Of a stretch of 64,000 nucleotides of DNA, positions 7,921 to 16,898 are shown piece after piece (position 1 is the first letter of the stretch; each line of letters starts with the position of its first letter). Source of the stretch: Bacillus sp. SM2101 (GTDB lineage Bacteria; Bacillota; Bacilli; Bacillales; SM2101); NCBI RefSeq assembly GCF_018588585.1, contig NZ_JAEUFG010000008.1, positions 1 through 64,000 of the forward strand, in the 5' to 3' direction. The notes beneath the pieces are model-generated. The model did no database searches. It worked only from the letters and a program-made list of their open reading frames with translations, and was not told the DNA's origin. Position numbers and translations under genes: made by a program.

Positions 7921-9663
7921 ATGAAAAAGAAAATAGTGATAGTCGGTGGAGTTGCAGGTGGAGCAACAGCAGCAGCAAGGTTACGAAGATTAGATGAAAA
8001 TGCAGAAATTATCATGTTTGAACGTGGAGAATATATATCTTTCGCAAACTGTGGTTTACCTTATCATATTAGTGAAGTGATTCCGCAGAGGGACAGTCTT
8101 CTCGTTCAAACTGTTGAGGGGATGAGTAAGAAGTTTAACCTAGATATTCGAAATTTTTCAGAAGTGGTAAAAATCAACCGTGAAGAAAAAACTGTAACGG
8201 TACAACAAGTACAAACTGGTAAAAAGTATCAAGAAACATATGACAAGCTGATCTTATCTCCAGGAGCAAGACCAATAGTTCCCTCATTTGAAGGTCTTGA
8301 ACAAGTGAGGAACATGTTCACTTTACGAAATGTACCAGACACCGATCGCATAAAAGCGTGGGTAGATCAGCAACAACCAAAAAAAGCGGTTATCGTTGGT
8401 GGTGGGTTTATCGGGCTTGAGATGGCAGAAAGCCTTCATCATCGTGGCATTGAAGTGACAGTAGTTGAACTCGGTAAACAAGTGATGGCGCCACTTGATC
8501 CAGAGATGGCTGCGATTGTTCATGAACATTTACGTGACAAGAATGTAAATCTCATTTTGGAGGATGGAGTTAAAGCTTTCAAAAATAATGGTAAAACAAT
8601 TGTGTTGAACAGTGGTAAAGAAATAGAAAGTGATATTACCATTTTATCAATTGGTGTTCAAGCAGAGAATGAACTTGCCATTGAATCTGGATTAGAAGTA
8701 GGAAAACGCGGTGGCATTGTAGTTAATGAGCACCTTCAAACAACTGATAAAAATATATATGCAATTGGTGATGCAATTGAAGTGAAGGATTATTTATTAG
8801 GCACAGCAACAATGGTTCCGCTAGCATGGCCTGCTAATCGTCAAGGCCGTTTAGCTGCTGATCATATTTATGGTTTAAATGTTGCTTACAAAGGCACTTT
8901 AGGAACTGCAGTTGCCAAAGTGTTTGACTTAACTGTAGCAGTAACGGGGAATAATGCAAAAACATTAAAACATTTGAACATTACTTTCGAAGCTGTGCAC
9001 GTACATCCAAACTCTAATGCAAGTTATTATCCTGGAGGAAGTCCCGTTTCACTTAAAATGACTTTTGATCCTAACAGTGGAAAAATATTTGGGGTGCAAG
9101 GCGTGGGTATTAATGGAGTTGAGAAAAGAATTGACGTAATTGCTACAGCCATTAAAGGTGGATTGTATGTTCATGATTTACCAGATTTAGAGCTAGCTTA
9201 TGCACCTCCGTACTCTTCAGCCAAGGATCCAGTCAATATGTTAGGATATGTAGCAACTAATGTAGTAGATAAAGAGTTGAAAGTTGTTCATTTTGACCAA
9301 ATAGATAAAATTATTAATGACGGAGGGTATTTAATTGACGTTCGTGAACCGATGGAATTGGAGCTTGGAGATATTGAAGGCTCCGCGAATATTCCACTGG
9401 GGGACTTGCGAGAACAATTAGCAGAATTACCGAAAGATAAACCAATTTATATCACATGTCAAGTAGGGTTACGTGGTTATTTAGCGACTCGTATTCTACA
9501 GCAACATGGATTCGATGCATACAATTTAAGTGGTGGCTATAAAACATACTGTTATTACGAAAGAGATAAAAAAGGACGCAGTAATAACAATGTGAAAAAT
9601 GACAAAGTATGTACCGACAACGATCATATTTTGATAAAAAAAAAGACGATAGACCAACAATAG
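7921..9663 (+). CDS. CoA-disulfide/polysulfide reductase with rhodanese domain (FAD-NAD(P)H disulfide oxidoreductase)
   Basis: The ATG at 7921 is 6 bases after GAGGAGG. The first ~450 residues are a flavoprotein disulfide reductase: dinucleotide motif VGGVAGGATAAAR (8-20), active Cys44 in SFANCGLPY, NAD motif VIVGGGFIGLE and FAD motif IYAIGDA. A rhodanese domain follows with catalytic Cys513 in ITCQVGLRG. CoADR-Rhd proteins reduce CoA disulfides, persulfides or polysulfides. The zero frame ends a few codons after a run of nine A at 9636-9644. In the -1 frame it continues directly into TusA and DsrE domains, giving a fusion of about 824 residues. Either ribosomal frameshifting or a disabling indel is possible. 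Confidence 0.9.
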   Translation: MKKKIVIVGGVAGGATAAARLRRLDENAEIIMFERGEYISFANCGLPYHISEVIPQRDSLLVQTVEGMSKKFNLDIRNFSEVVKINREEKTVTVQQVQTGKKYQETYDKLILSPGARPIVPSFEGLEQVRNMFTLRNVPDTDRIKAWVDQQQPKKAVIVGGGFIGLEMAESLHHRGIEVTVVELGKQVMAPLDPEMAAIVHEHLRDKNVNLILEDGVKAFKNNGKTIVLNSGKEIESDITILSIGVQAENELAIESGLEVGKRGGIVVNEHLQTTDKNIYAIGDAIEVKDYLLGTATMVPLAWPANRQGRLAADHIYGLNVAYKGTLGTAVAKVFDLTVAVTGNNAKTLKHLNITFEAVHVHPNSNASYYPGGSPVSLKMTFDPNSGKIFGVQGVGINGVEKRIDVIATAIKGGLYVHDLPDLELAYAPPYSSAKDPVNMLGYVATNVVDKELKVVHFDQIDKIINDGGYLIDVREPMELELGDIEGSANIPLGDLREQLAELPKDKPIYITCQVGLRGYLATRILQQHGFDAYNLSGGYKTYCYYERDKKGRSNNNVKNDKVCTDNDHILIKKKTIDQQ

Positions 9664-10394
9664 AGCTTAATTGTATAGGTTTACAATGCCCGGGCCCAAT
9701 TACTGAAGTATTTAAACGAATGGATATGATGAATCCAGGTGAAATTTTAGAAATCAAAGTAAAAGATCCAGGCTTCTCTAGAGATATTGAGGAATGGTGT
9801 GACAAAACTGGTAACACCTTTTTATCCAAATTACAAAACGATACTGAATACTCCGTTTTCATCCAAAAAGGAAAAGGTCATACAGACATGAGTTCAACAC
9901 CTCAGCTTCCTATTCATTCAGAAGAAAAAGGTGTAACTTTAATCGTCTTTGATCAAGACTATGACAAAGCGATTGCTTCATTTATCATTGCGACTGGAGC
10001 TGTTGCGATGGGGAAAAAAGTGACGATGTTCTTTACCTTTTGGGGGCTCAATATCTTAAGAAAAACGATATCACAGAAAAAAGATAAAGATTTTATGAGT
10101 AAAATGTTTGGAGCGATGATGCCTGCGGGACCAAATAAATTACCCCTATCAAATATGAATATGGGTGGCCTAGGTGTAAAACTGATACAAAGGGTCATGG
10201 AAAATAAAAATATTGATAATTTAGGAACGCTTATGCATACAGCGATGGAGTTAGGAGTTGACATGATTGTATGTTCTATGAGTATGGATGTTATGGGTAT
10301 TCATCAAGAAGAACTTATTGACGGTATTCAAATCGGTGGCGTTGCAACATATTTAGGTAAAGCTGAAGAATCAAATATAAATTTATTTATATAA
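9609..10394 (+). CDS. TusA-like plus DsrE-like sulfur-carrier region, -1 frame relative to the upstream gene
   Basis: The open frame starts at an ATG at 9609 inside the upstream gene, but no ribosome binding site precedes it. After the poly-A run it encodes a TusA/SirA domain (ELNCIGLQCPGPI, carrier Cys in CPGP) and then a DsrE/DsrF/DrsH-like domain (SFIIATGAVAMGKKVTMFF ... VDMIVCSMSMDVMGI, with a Cys). In related bacteria I recall oxidoreductase, rhodanese, TusA and DsrE occurring as one polypeptide for persulfide relay. Translation here probably depends on a -1 shift at 9639-9645 or on coupling. A strong terminator follows. Confidence 0.75.
   Translation: MYRQRSYFDKKKDDRPTIELNCIGLQCPGPITEVFKRMDMMNPGEILEIKVKDPGFSRDIEEWCDKTGNTFLSKLQNDTEYSVFIQKGKGHTDMSSTPQLPIHSEEKGVTLIVFDQDYDKAIASFIIATGAVAMGKKVTMFFTFWGLNILRKTISQKKDKDFMSKMFGAMMPAGPNKLPLSNMNMGGLGVKLIQRVMENKNIDNLGTLMHTAMELGVDMIVCSMSMDVMGIHQEELIDGIQIGGVATYLGKAEESNINLFI
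9639..9645 (+). other. Candidate -1 ribosomal frameshift site A-AAA-AAG
   Basis: In the upstream reading frame the codons read ATA AAA AAA AAG, so the heptamer A AAA AAG is in exactly the phase used by dnaX. The zero-frame stop comes five codons later (9661-9663). Slipping back one base joins the rhodanese end to DDRPTIELNC of the TusA domain. No upstream Shine-Dalgarno stimulator or close downstream stem is obvious. Confidence 0.5.
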
Positions 10395-10396
10395 TG

Positions 10397-10441
10397 GGAA
10401 CTGACCTCAGGTGTTTTATTGCGACACCTGGGGTCAGTTTC
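10397..10441 (+). terminator. Intrinsic terminator after the sulfur relay genes
   Basis: GGAACTGACCTCAGGTGT pairs with ACACCTGGGGTCAGTTTC, leaving a TTTATTGCG loop. It is a long, strong hairpin. Confidence 0.85.
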
Positions 10442-10545
10442 TTATATGTTAAAATAGTATCATTGTTGTTACTTTTCCCTTTTAGTTATGAGATTGGTTT
10501 CGGTTTATGGATTGAATGGTATTATTTGTTGCGAGGTGACTGTAT

Positions 10546-11571
10546 ATGAAAATGAATGTTGGAATAATTGGGTGTGGGTCTATAACAGAATTTCGTCATG
10601 CTCCAGAGTACACGAATCATCCACACGTGAAAGATGTGTTTTTTTATGATCGTAATCTAGAAAGAGCAAAGAGACTTGCCAGTATCTTTAATGGAAAAGT
10701 AGTTGATGAGATGGAACAAATGTTTAAAGACTCATCTATTCATGCAATTAGTGATTGTTCCTCTAACGAGTCTCATCATATAGTAACCACACAGGCACTA
10801 CTTAATGATAAGCATGTGTTATGTGAAAAACCAATTGCAAACACAATCAGTGATGCAGAAAAAATGATAAAAACCGCAAAAGAGTCAGGTAAAATTCTTA
10901 TGATAGCTCAAAACCAGAGGTTTACGAAAGCTCACAAAAAAGCTAAAGAACTTATACATAGTGGTATTTTAGGGAAAGTTTTAACATTTAAGACAAGCTT
11001 TGGTCATAAAGGCCCTGAGCATTGGGGTGTAACAAAAAGTAATGCAACATGGTTTTTTAAGAAAGAGAGATCATTTATTGGTGTAGCAGGGGATCTAGGT
11101 ATACATAAGGTTGATCTTTTACGTTATTTATTAAATGATGACATCGAAGAAGTAAGTTCCTTTCAAGGAGCACTTCATAAAAAGAACGAAGAGGGAAGTC
11201 CAATTGAAGTTTGTGATAACATCGTTGGAATTCTTAAAACTAAAAAGGGTGCTCTTGGAACAGCTTCTTTCTCTTGGACTTATTATGGTGATGGGGATGA
11301 TAGTACAATTATTCATCTTGAAAAAGGCTGCATAAAAATAAATCACAACCCTCAATTTGATATTGAAATAACTACAATTGATGGAAAAAAACAAACTTAT
11401 CAATATGATGCAAATCATCATGATACAAACAGCGGTGTTATTGATAACTTTGTAGATAGTATTATTCACCAAAGGCAGCCATTAGTTACCGGAGAAGATG
11501 GGTTAGCTTCTTTGAAAGTTATTATGGCAATGGTTAAATCAGCAGAGACACGTACAGTTGTTATGGTTTGA
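10546..11571 (+). CDS. Gfo/Idh/MocA family NAD(P)-dependent oxidoreductase
   Basis: 341 residues. An N-terminal Rossmann domain with GIIGCGSITEF is followed by the family signature CEKPIA (about residues 93-98) and the C-terminal alpha/beta domain with GDLGIHKVDLLRYLL. Members oxidise or isomerise sugars, inositols or their derivatives. AGGTG precedes the ATG by about 8 bases. It lies 27 bases upstream of the GH43 xylosidase gene, so a role in handling a xylose-, arabinose- or glucoside-derived product is likely. The exact substrate is unknown. Confidence 0.9.
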   Translation: MKMNVGIIGCGSITEFRHAPEYTNHPHVKDVFFYDRNLERAKRLASIFNGKVVDEMEQMFKDSSIHAISDCSSNESHHIVTTQALLNDKHVLCEKPIANTISDAEKMIKTAKESGKILMIAQNQRFTKAHKKAKELIHSGILGKVLTFKTSFGHKGPEHWGVTKSNATWFFKKERSFIGVAGDLGIHKVDLLRYLLNDDIEEVSSFQGALHKKNEEGSPIEVCDNIVGILKTKKGALGTASFSWTYYGDGDDSTIIHLEKGCIKINHNPQFDIEITTIDGKKQTYQYDANHHDTNSGVIDNFVDSIIHQRQPLVTGEDGLASLKVIMAMVKSAETRTVVMV

Positions 11572-11598
11572 CCATGACAATATAGGAGGGAAAAATTG

Positions 11599-13200
11599 AT
11601 GTCAATGATTACAAACCCCATTTTAAAAGGTTTTAATCCAGATCCTTCTATTTTAAGAGTTGGTGAGGATTATTACATAGCTACATCTACATTTGAATGG
11701 ACACCCGGTGTGCAAATACATCATTCAAAGGATTTAAAAAATTGGAGCTTGTTGACTCATCCTTTAACACGCAAAAGTCAATTGAACATGATTGGAAATC
11801 CCGATTCGGGTGGCGTATGGGCTCCTTGCCTTAGTTATGCAAACGGAGTATTTTATCTTGTATACACAAACGTAAAAAGCTTAACTGGGGCATATAAAGA
11901 TACACATAATTACCTCATTACTGCAAAGGACATTATGGGTCCATGGTCAGAGCCCGTTTATTTGAATAGTAGTGGGTTCGACCCATCATTGTTTCATGAT
12001 GATGACGGAAAGAAATGGCTACTAAATATGGTGTGGGATCATCGACAGGACAAAAATCCTTTTCATGGAATCGTTATGCAACAGTATTCAGAACAAGAGC
12101 AAAGGCTAATAGGTCCAACCCGTCAAATTTTTAAAGGAACAGAACTTGGTTGCACTGAAGCCCCTCATCTGTATAAAAAAGATGATGATTATTATTTAAT
12201 GGTAGCTGAAGGTGGAACAGGGTACGAGCATGCTGTTACAATTGCTCGTTCGAAATCTTTACTAGGTGAGTATGTAGTTGATCCATTAAATCCCATGTTA
12301 ACGTCAAGGAATCATGCTGACTTACTATTACAGAAAGCCGGACATGCCAGTCTAGTGAAGACCCAATCAAATGAATGGTATATCGTCCATTTATGTAGTC
12401 GTCCTCTTAAGCCACAAATGAGGTGTATATTAGGACGTGAGACAGCGATACAGAAGGTGTATTGGACTGACGATGGCTGGTTAAGGCTTCAAGAAGGGAA
12501 TAACCCAAAAGTTGAGGTCATTGCCCCGCAATTATCTGAACACTACTTGGAAGAACAATGTGAAATCGATCACTTTAATAAAGACCAAATGAATATCCAT
12601 CTTAGTGCATTGCGCGATTTTGCAAGTGAGGAGTGGGTTTCATTGACGACAAGACCAGGCTATTTAAGAATGAAAGGCAGAGAGTCGCTGAACTCAATTC
12701 ATAAACAAAGTCTACTTGCTAGAAGGCAGCAAGCATTTACGTTTGAAGCGGAGACAGCCGTGCAATTTGACCCGACAAATTTTCAACAAATGGCTGGGTT
12801 AGTGTACTACTATAATACGAATAATCACTATTACTTATATATAAGTCATGATGAAGAATTAGGTAAGCATATCGGCTTGATTAGCAGTGATAAGGGTAGA
12901 TATAATGAACTGAGTTTTCAGAAGGTTTCAGTTGGAGAGTCGGCTAACATATTTTTTAAAATAACTGTCGATCACCAAAATCTACAATTCTATTATTCGG
13001 AAGATAGTGTCCGATGGGAAAAAATCGGTCCTGAATTGGATGCTAGTATTCTTTCTGATGATTACATCACTAATTATGAAGATGGTTCCGCTACTGAATT
13101 AGCTTTCACAGGGGCGTTTATTGGCATGGCAGTACAAGACTTGACTGGTCAACAGAAGCATGCCGATTTTGATTATTTTAAGTATATTGAACATGATTAA
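11599..13200 (+). CDS. Glycoside hydrolase family 43 beta-xylosidase-like protein
   Basis: 533 residues from the ATG at 11599 (AGGAGGG upstream; a TTG immediately before is also in frame). The five-bladed propeller domain shows the general-base region GFNPDPSILRVGEDYYIA, the pKa-modulating Asp in GFDPSLFHDDDGK, and the acid region GCTEAPHLYKKDDDYYLM. A C-terminal beta-sandwich (about 340-530) contains AGLVYYYNTNNHYYLYIS, as in XynB-type GH43 enzymes. There is no signal peptide, so it acts on imported oligosaccharides. It forms an operon with the preceding oxidoreductase. Xylosidase versus arabinofuranosidase specificity is not certain. Confidence 0.92.
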   Translation: MSMITNPILKGFNPDPSILRVGEDYYIATSTFEWTPGVQIHHSKDLKNWSLLTHPLTRKSQLNMIGNPDSGGVWAPCLSYANGVFYLVYTNVKSLTGAYKDTHNYLITAKDIMGPWSEPVYLNSSGFDPSLFHDDDGKKWLLNMVWDHRQDKNPFHGIVMQQYSEQEQRLIGPTRQIFKGTELGCTEAPHLYKKDDDYYLMVAEGGTGYEHAVTIARSKSLLGEYVVDPLNPMLTSRNHADLLLQKAGHASLVKTQSNEWYIVHLCSRPLKPQMRCILGRETAIQKVYWTDDGWLRLQEGNNPKVEVIAPQLSEHYLEEQCEIDHFNKDQMNIHLSALRDFASEEWVSLTTRPGYLRMKGRESLNSIHKQSLLARRQQAFTFEAETAVQFDPTNFQQMAGLVYYYNTNNHYYLYISHDEELGKHIGLISSDKGRYNELSFQKVSVGESANIFFKITVDHQNLQFYYSEDSVRWEKIGPELDASILSDDYITNYEDGSATELAFTGAFIGMAVQDLTGQQKHADFDYFKYIEHD

Positions 13201-13256
13201 GCTGATAATAGTTTTGGTGTGAGCCGGACATAAAAATGTAAACATGTACGATGATT

Positions 13257-13288
13257 AGGGCTGAATCTGAATAGAAGCAGCCCTTTTA
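13257..13288 (+). terminator. Terminator after the xylosidase operon
   Basis: AGGGCTG pairs with CAGCCCT across a 14-base loop, followed by TTT. Confidence 0.7.
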
Positions 13289-13398
13289 TATCTGTTAATT
13301 TTCTTCAATTCTTAGGTAGGTACTTTTAAACGAGATAAATAGTTGTTCGCTGTATGTTAAACCGCCATTCAAGCTATGTCATAGACATCGTCAGTAGC

Positions 13399-13417
13399 AA
13401 AACGATAGCGTTTTTTT
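13399..13417. terminator. Short hairpin with T run, end of the PLA2-like gene region
   Basis: AAAACG-ATAG-CGTTTT with flanking T on the plus strand and A/T on the minus strand. It sits just past the stop of the leftward gene at 13430. Confidence 0.45.
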
Positions 13418-13429
13418 GTTGTGGAACTT

Positions 13430-13696
13430 TTACAATCGAGACTTCATAAAGTTATACATTAGTTGAGCATGACGTCCTTTTTCTGTATAGGGATTGACTT
13501 TCGGGCGTAGTTGGCGAACAAACATTAAATCACATTCATAAGTTCTGCCGTATATACGGTAGCATTCGTCATGTGCCTTACATGCTGCATCAACATCATT
13601 GATTGGAGCACCAGGTCCACTACAGCCTGGTCCACACCATCTATAGCCAGGGAAAAGGCACCTTCTCGGACGCAAACTCGTCCTTCTCATAATCAC
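13430..13696 (-). CDS. Small phospholipase A2-like (parvovirus VP1-type PLA2 domain) protein
   Basis: 88 residues from a GTG with AAGGGGG 8 bases upstream on the minus strand. GYRWCGPGCSGPGAP resembles the Ca2+-binding glycine loop, and DVDAACKAHDECY carries the His-Asp of the PLA2 active helix. This arrangement matches the short VP1-like PLA2 domain. The chain is very basic (Arg/Lys at both ends), has several cysteines and lacks a clear signal peptide. It stands alone between convergent and divergent neighbours. Activity on phospholipids is inferred; a role in sporulation, lysis or defence is open. Confidence 0.7.
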   Translation of the reverse strand: MIMRRTSLRPRRCLFPGYRWCGPGCSGPGAPINDVDAACKAHDECYRIYGRTYECDLMFVRQLRPKVNPYTEKGRHAQLMYNFMKSRL

Positions 13697-14184
13697 AGTG
13701 GTAAACCCCCTTTCAACAATTTTTCCACTTATCAGATATTTTACGTTAATAAAGGAATATTTTGATAATTAGTATATGAATGGAAGTGTTATAGTGAGTG
13801 TTTCTTCACCTAGTAAATTACACAACAGTTACAAATAGTTATAATGCGTAGTTTAAGAAGAGTTTTTAGTGAAATTAACTATACCCTCTTATATTGATCT
13901 ATGAATAGATGATCAAGAAAGCAACAATTTAAACGAAAACTACCTTATGAAAAAGATGTATTAACTTTTGTAGAATATAGCCTGAGGACAGGTTAAAGGT
14001 AAATAAATGGTGGAGGCTATCAAAACCAAAATAGAAAGTTCGAATATTCGAAGTTCGTGCCGCTCATAAATGGAATAAAGCGAAAAAGAGAGCGGTTCTA
14101 AAGAAATTACAATATTTTGTAATTAGAAAACTAGAAGTTAACCTTATATTGATTTTGAGTTAGCTATATTTAGGAGGGGAATAA
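13697..14184. other. Gene-free stretch with a decayed frame and a 14-bp palindrome
   Basis: No intact gene is seen. TTCGAATATTCGAA (14039-14052) is a perfect palindrome. From 14053 to the stop at 14161-14163 a frame reads AAHKWNKAKKRAVLKKLQYF and onward with no start signal. It resembles the frame at 49252-49404, so both look like remnants of one family. Confidence 0.4.
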
Positions 14185-15024
14185 GTGAAGGGTTTGAAAC
14201 ATTCTGAAAAATACATAAAGATTAATGGGAGTAATTTTTATACGACTTGTGTTGGTGAAGGCGAGCCGATTGTTTTTCTTCATGGAGGTCCTGGAAGTGA
14301 ACATCGCTTCTTTTTACCACATATTCTCCCATTAGCGAAAGATTTTAAGTTAATATTGTACGATCAAAGAGGTTGTGGTAAATCAGAAGGATCTAAACAA
14401 CATAATTATTCTATGGCAGATGAAGTAAACACACTAGAGTTACTACGTGAAAAATTAGGGTATGACAAGCTTAACTTATTTGGTGAGTCTTGGGGATCAA
14501 TGCTTGCATTATTATATGCAACAACATATCCTGACAGAGTAAACAAAATACTATTGACTGCTGCAATCGGAGTAACAAAAGAAGGGTTTGAAACGTTTGG
14601 AAGAGAAGTAGAGAAAAAACTGTCCAAAGAGGCAAAAGACAAATTGGCCAAATTAGAAGTGAGATTAAAAACTGATCATTCGGCTCTGGATCAAATTTTT
14701 AATATCTTAGACCCTTATTATGTTTATAATACAGAAGCCTTAAACCGTAAAGAAGAAACCATTAATAATCATGTAGTTAATGAAATGATAGGAAAGGATA
14801 TACTAAACAACTTTGACTTATCACCAAAGTTAGATTTGCTGTCAAATATACCAATTCTAGTAGCCCAAGGTAGTCATGATATTTTAACACCAGCTCTAAT
14901 TGAAGACTTGTTGATAAAATCTATCCCTCATGCCAGAATAGTAGAAATCGATAATTGTGGTCATTGGACTGTTGTAGAGTGCGCAGAAAAAATGATAGAA
15001 ATCACCCGTGAATTTTTTTCATAA
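14185..15024 (+). CDS. Alpha/beta hydrolase, proline-iminopeptidase-like
   Basis: 279 residues from a GTG behind AGGAGGGG. The alpha/beta-hydrolase fold is clear: oxyanion motif HGGPGSEH (33-40), strand DQRGCGKSEG, nucleophile Ser102 in FGESWGSML, acid Asp in AQGSHDILTP and His in DNCGHWTV. The HGGPG and DQRGxGxS motifs are shared with prolyl aminopeptidases (peptidase S33), but the cap region is short and the substrate is uncertain. It is cytoplasmic and monocistronic, with a terminator about 240 bases on. Confidence 0.88.
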   Translation: MKGLKHSEKYIKINGSNFYTTCVGEGEPIVFLHGGPGSEHRFFLPHILPLAKDFKLILYDQRGCGKSEGSKQHNYSMADEVNTLELLREKLGYDKLNLFGESWGSMLALLYATTYPDRVNKILLTAAIGVTKEGFETFGREVEKKLSKEAKDKLAKLEVRLKTDHSALDQIFNILDPYYVYNTEALNRKEETINNHVVNEMIGKDILNNFDLSPKLDLLSNIPILVAQGSHDILTPALIEDLLIKSIPHARIVEIDNCGHWTVVECAEKMIEITREFFS

Positions 15025-15265
15025 ATTGTATTTAGTGCGAATGGTGTATATTGATCTTTAATATATTCAATTTATAAATAAAAAGGAGCTTTAATTAATT
15101 TTTCTCAAGGATTATTAGGTTCAATTAATGCGAAAATAGTCTTTGGAAGGACAGTCACTGGATTGTTATGAAAATGAGGTTTTTATTGTGATGACTTTTA
15201 GGGATAAAACTTATCATGTTTTTAACTTATCATCATACAAAGACATAATTGTATTAACAATACAT

Positions 15266-15303
15266 TTTTGCCTCCGTCTTATAATCTCGACGGGGGCAAA
15301 AAA
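15266..15303 (+). terminator. Intrinsic terminator
   Basis: TTTTGCCTCCGTC pairs with GACGGGGGCAAAA (a few G-T pairs); A-rich and T-rich flanks suit either strand. Confidence 0.8.
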
Positions 15304-15394
15304 TTTATATCAAGGTTAAAAGCTTTATCGAACATCAACCTTTATTACCGGCTGTTCTCTACATATACCTAAATTAGCTGGTAGAATATTATGT

Positions 15395-15525
15395 TTAAGT
15401 AGGTACACAACTAGCGTTCGTAGCATTTTTTCTACTCTTAACACGATGACTAACATACAAAGCCACTTGTTATAACACAAATTTGGTGATAATAACAACA
15501 AAGTTCACGAAAAGATCCTATAAAA
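15395..15525 (+). repeat. Dispersed ~130-bp intergenic repeat, copy R2
   Basis: Left end GTACACAACTAGCGTTCG, right end GATAATAACAACAAAG followed by TTCACGAAAAGATCCTATAA. Same family as R1 and R3-R8. Confidence 0.65.
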
Positions 15526-15623
15526 ACAATATTGTAACTTGTTTGTAACTAATCATTCTCCTTTTGCTATTAAAATGAAATGGAGGATAAAAATAGAGAA
15601 AAGAATGAAAAGGGGAACTTAAC

Positions 15624-16418
15624 ATGAAACGAAACAAAGTAATAGTAACAACTGTATTGTCTGCATTGCTTGTAGGAGGTACAGTGACTGGCTTTATGCA
15701 AGTACCTGAAAAGGCTAAAGCAAAAGAATCAGTACTAGTAAAAGCTGATAAGAATCAAAACAATCTAGCAATTATTAATAAAACAGCAAGCGAGAATTTA
15801 GAAGAAATTTCTTCAACATTTACGATTAACATCCCAGTAATTGAAAATGAAAGTAATATTTCTTCATTACAAAGAATTAATACGATAATGGACTATGAAA
15901 TCATAGACTTTAAAAATAGACTGCGTAATCAATTTGCCCAAACGTATTTAGACCTTAACGGTGAAGTGTCATTTGGCTTTAGTGGTGATGTAACTTATGA
16001 AGTGACGTTTAATAATGATAAGATTGTCAGTATACCAGTCACATACACACAATATACTGGAGGAGCACACTCAAATACAGAAATTGTTGGATATAACTTT
16101 AATTTAGAAACAGGTGAAGTGATCTATGTGAGTGACTTATTTAAATCAGACTTTCATTTTCAAAAAGAAATAAACAATAAGATTAAAGAAGAAATCTCTA
16201 AACAACCTGAAGGTTATTTTGAAGATGCACTAGTTACAGTAGATCGTCTTGACGTAAACTTTAATTATTTTATTAAGGACAATGCGATTGTCGTTCAATT
16301 TAAAGCCTACGAATTATCATCATATTCATCAGGTTTGCCAAGTTTTGAAATACCTCTTAAGGATTTCGAAAATGACTTAACACCTATCGGTAAAAGTATA
16401 ATTAGTACCAAAAAATAA
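15624..16418 (+). CDS. Secreted DUF3298-domain protein (RsiV/PdaC-like)
   Basis: 264 residues. The N-terminus MKRNKVIVTTVLSALLVGG is a signal peptide or uncleaved anchor. The rest matches the DUF4163/DUF3298 module: IPVIENESN...INTIMDYEI, then VTYTQYTGGAHSNTE and FNLETGEVIYVSDLF. The same module forms the extracellular domain of the anti-sigma factor RsiV and of PdaC. Here there is no sigma-interacting N-terminus, so a stand-alone extracytoplasmic or cell-wall role is likely. AAAAGGGGA precedes the ATG. A terminator follows at 16450. Confidence 0.85.
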   Translation: MKRNKVIVTTVLSALLVGGTVTGFMQVPEKAKAKESVLVKADKNQNNLAIINKTASENLEEISSTFTINIPVIENESNISSLQRINTIMDYEIIDFKNRLRNQFAQTYLDLNGEVSFGFSGDVTYEVTFNNDKIVSIPVTYTQYTGGAHSNTEIVGYNFNLETGEVIYVSDLFKSDFHFQKEINNKIKEEISKQPEGYFEDALVTVDRLDVNFNYFIKDNAIVVQFKAYELSSYSSGLPSFEIPLKDFENDLTPIGKSIISTKK

Positions 16419-16449
16419 AACAATCACATATATTAATATGTACAGTCGT

Positions 16450-16490
16450 AAAAGCCTCTTAAATGCCTTATTGGAAAAGAGGCTTTTTTA
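16450..16490 (+). terminator. Intrinsic terminator after the DUF3298 gene
   Basis: AAAAGCCTCTT pairs with AAGAGGCTTTT across a 16-base loop, followed by TTT. The rest of the 480-bp gap to 16899 holds repeat copy R3 and a degenerate half copy near 16595-16640. Confidence 0.85.
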
Positions 16491-16707
16491 CTTGAACTGA
16501 AAAAAGGTTATCCGTCAGAATAAGGTTATATTTGATAAACTATTCTAAAGGCTGCTTTTACATTAATTGATGTTATCATATTAAGAAACAAACTGAACAT
16601 AGAGTTTTGACGTGTTTTTTCTATAAAACGATAATGTTTGCATAAAACCTCTTATATTAGTATGAAATAAACAAGGTTGCTATCGCATTGATTGGTGTTT
16701 GACTTAT

Positions 16708-16842
16708 TAGGAAATAAGTACGTACACAACTATAGTTTTTGGCGTCTTTTCTTGTCTAATATGGTGGATAACATATAAAGCTACTTTTTTTGTTACAAAT
16801 TTCGTTATAATAGCAACAAAAGTTTACGATAAGACCCTTAAG
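16708..16842 (+). repeat. Dispersed ~130-bp intergenic repeat, copy R3
   Basis: Left end CGTACACAACTATAGTTTT followed by GGCGTCTTTTCTT; right end ATAATAGCAACAAAAG followed by TTTACGATAAGACCCTTA. Confidence 0.65.
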
Positions 16843-16898
16843 CAAAAGTTGTAAAAAAATGTATGAAAAAGCATAAAAAAACGTTGAGGTGAACCAAC

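Larger units (their letters stand above)
15025..15623. other. 600-bp gap holding a terminator and repeat copy R2
   Basis: It contains the terminator at 15266-15303 and a dispersed repeat at 15395-15525. No coding frame is evident. Confidence 0.55.

Noticed and set aside
16595-16640. Ninth copy of the dispersed repeat
   Set aside because: Only a left-half resemblance (GTTTTGACGTGTTTTTTCT) without a clear right end; noted as degenerate only.
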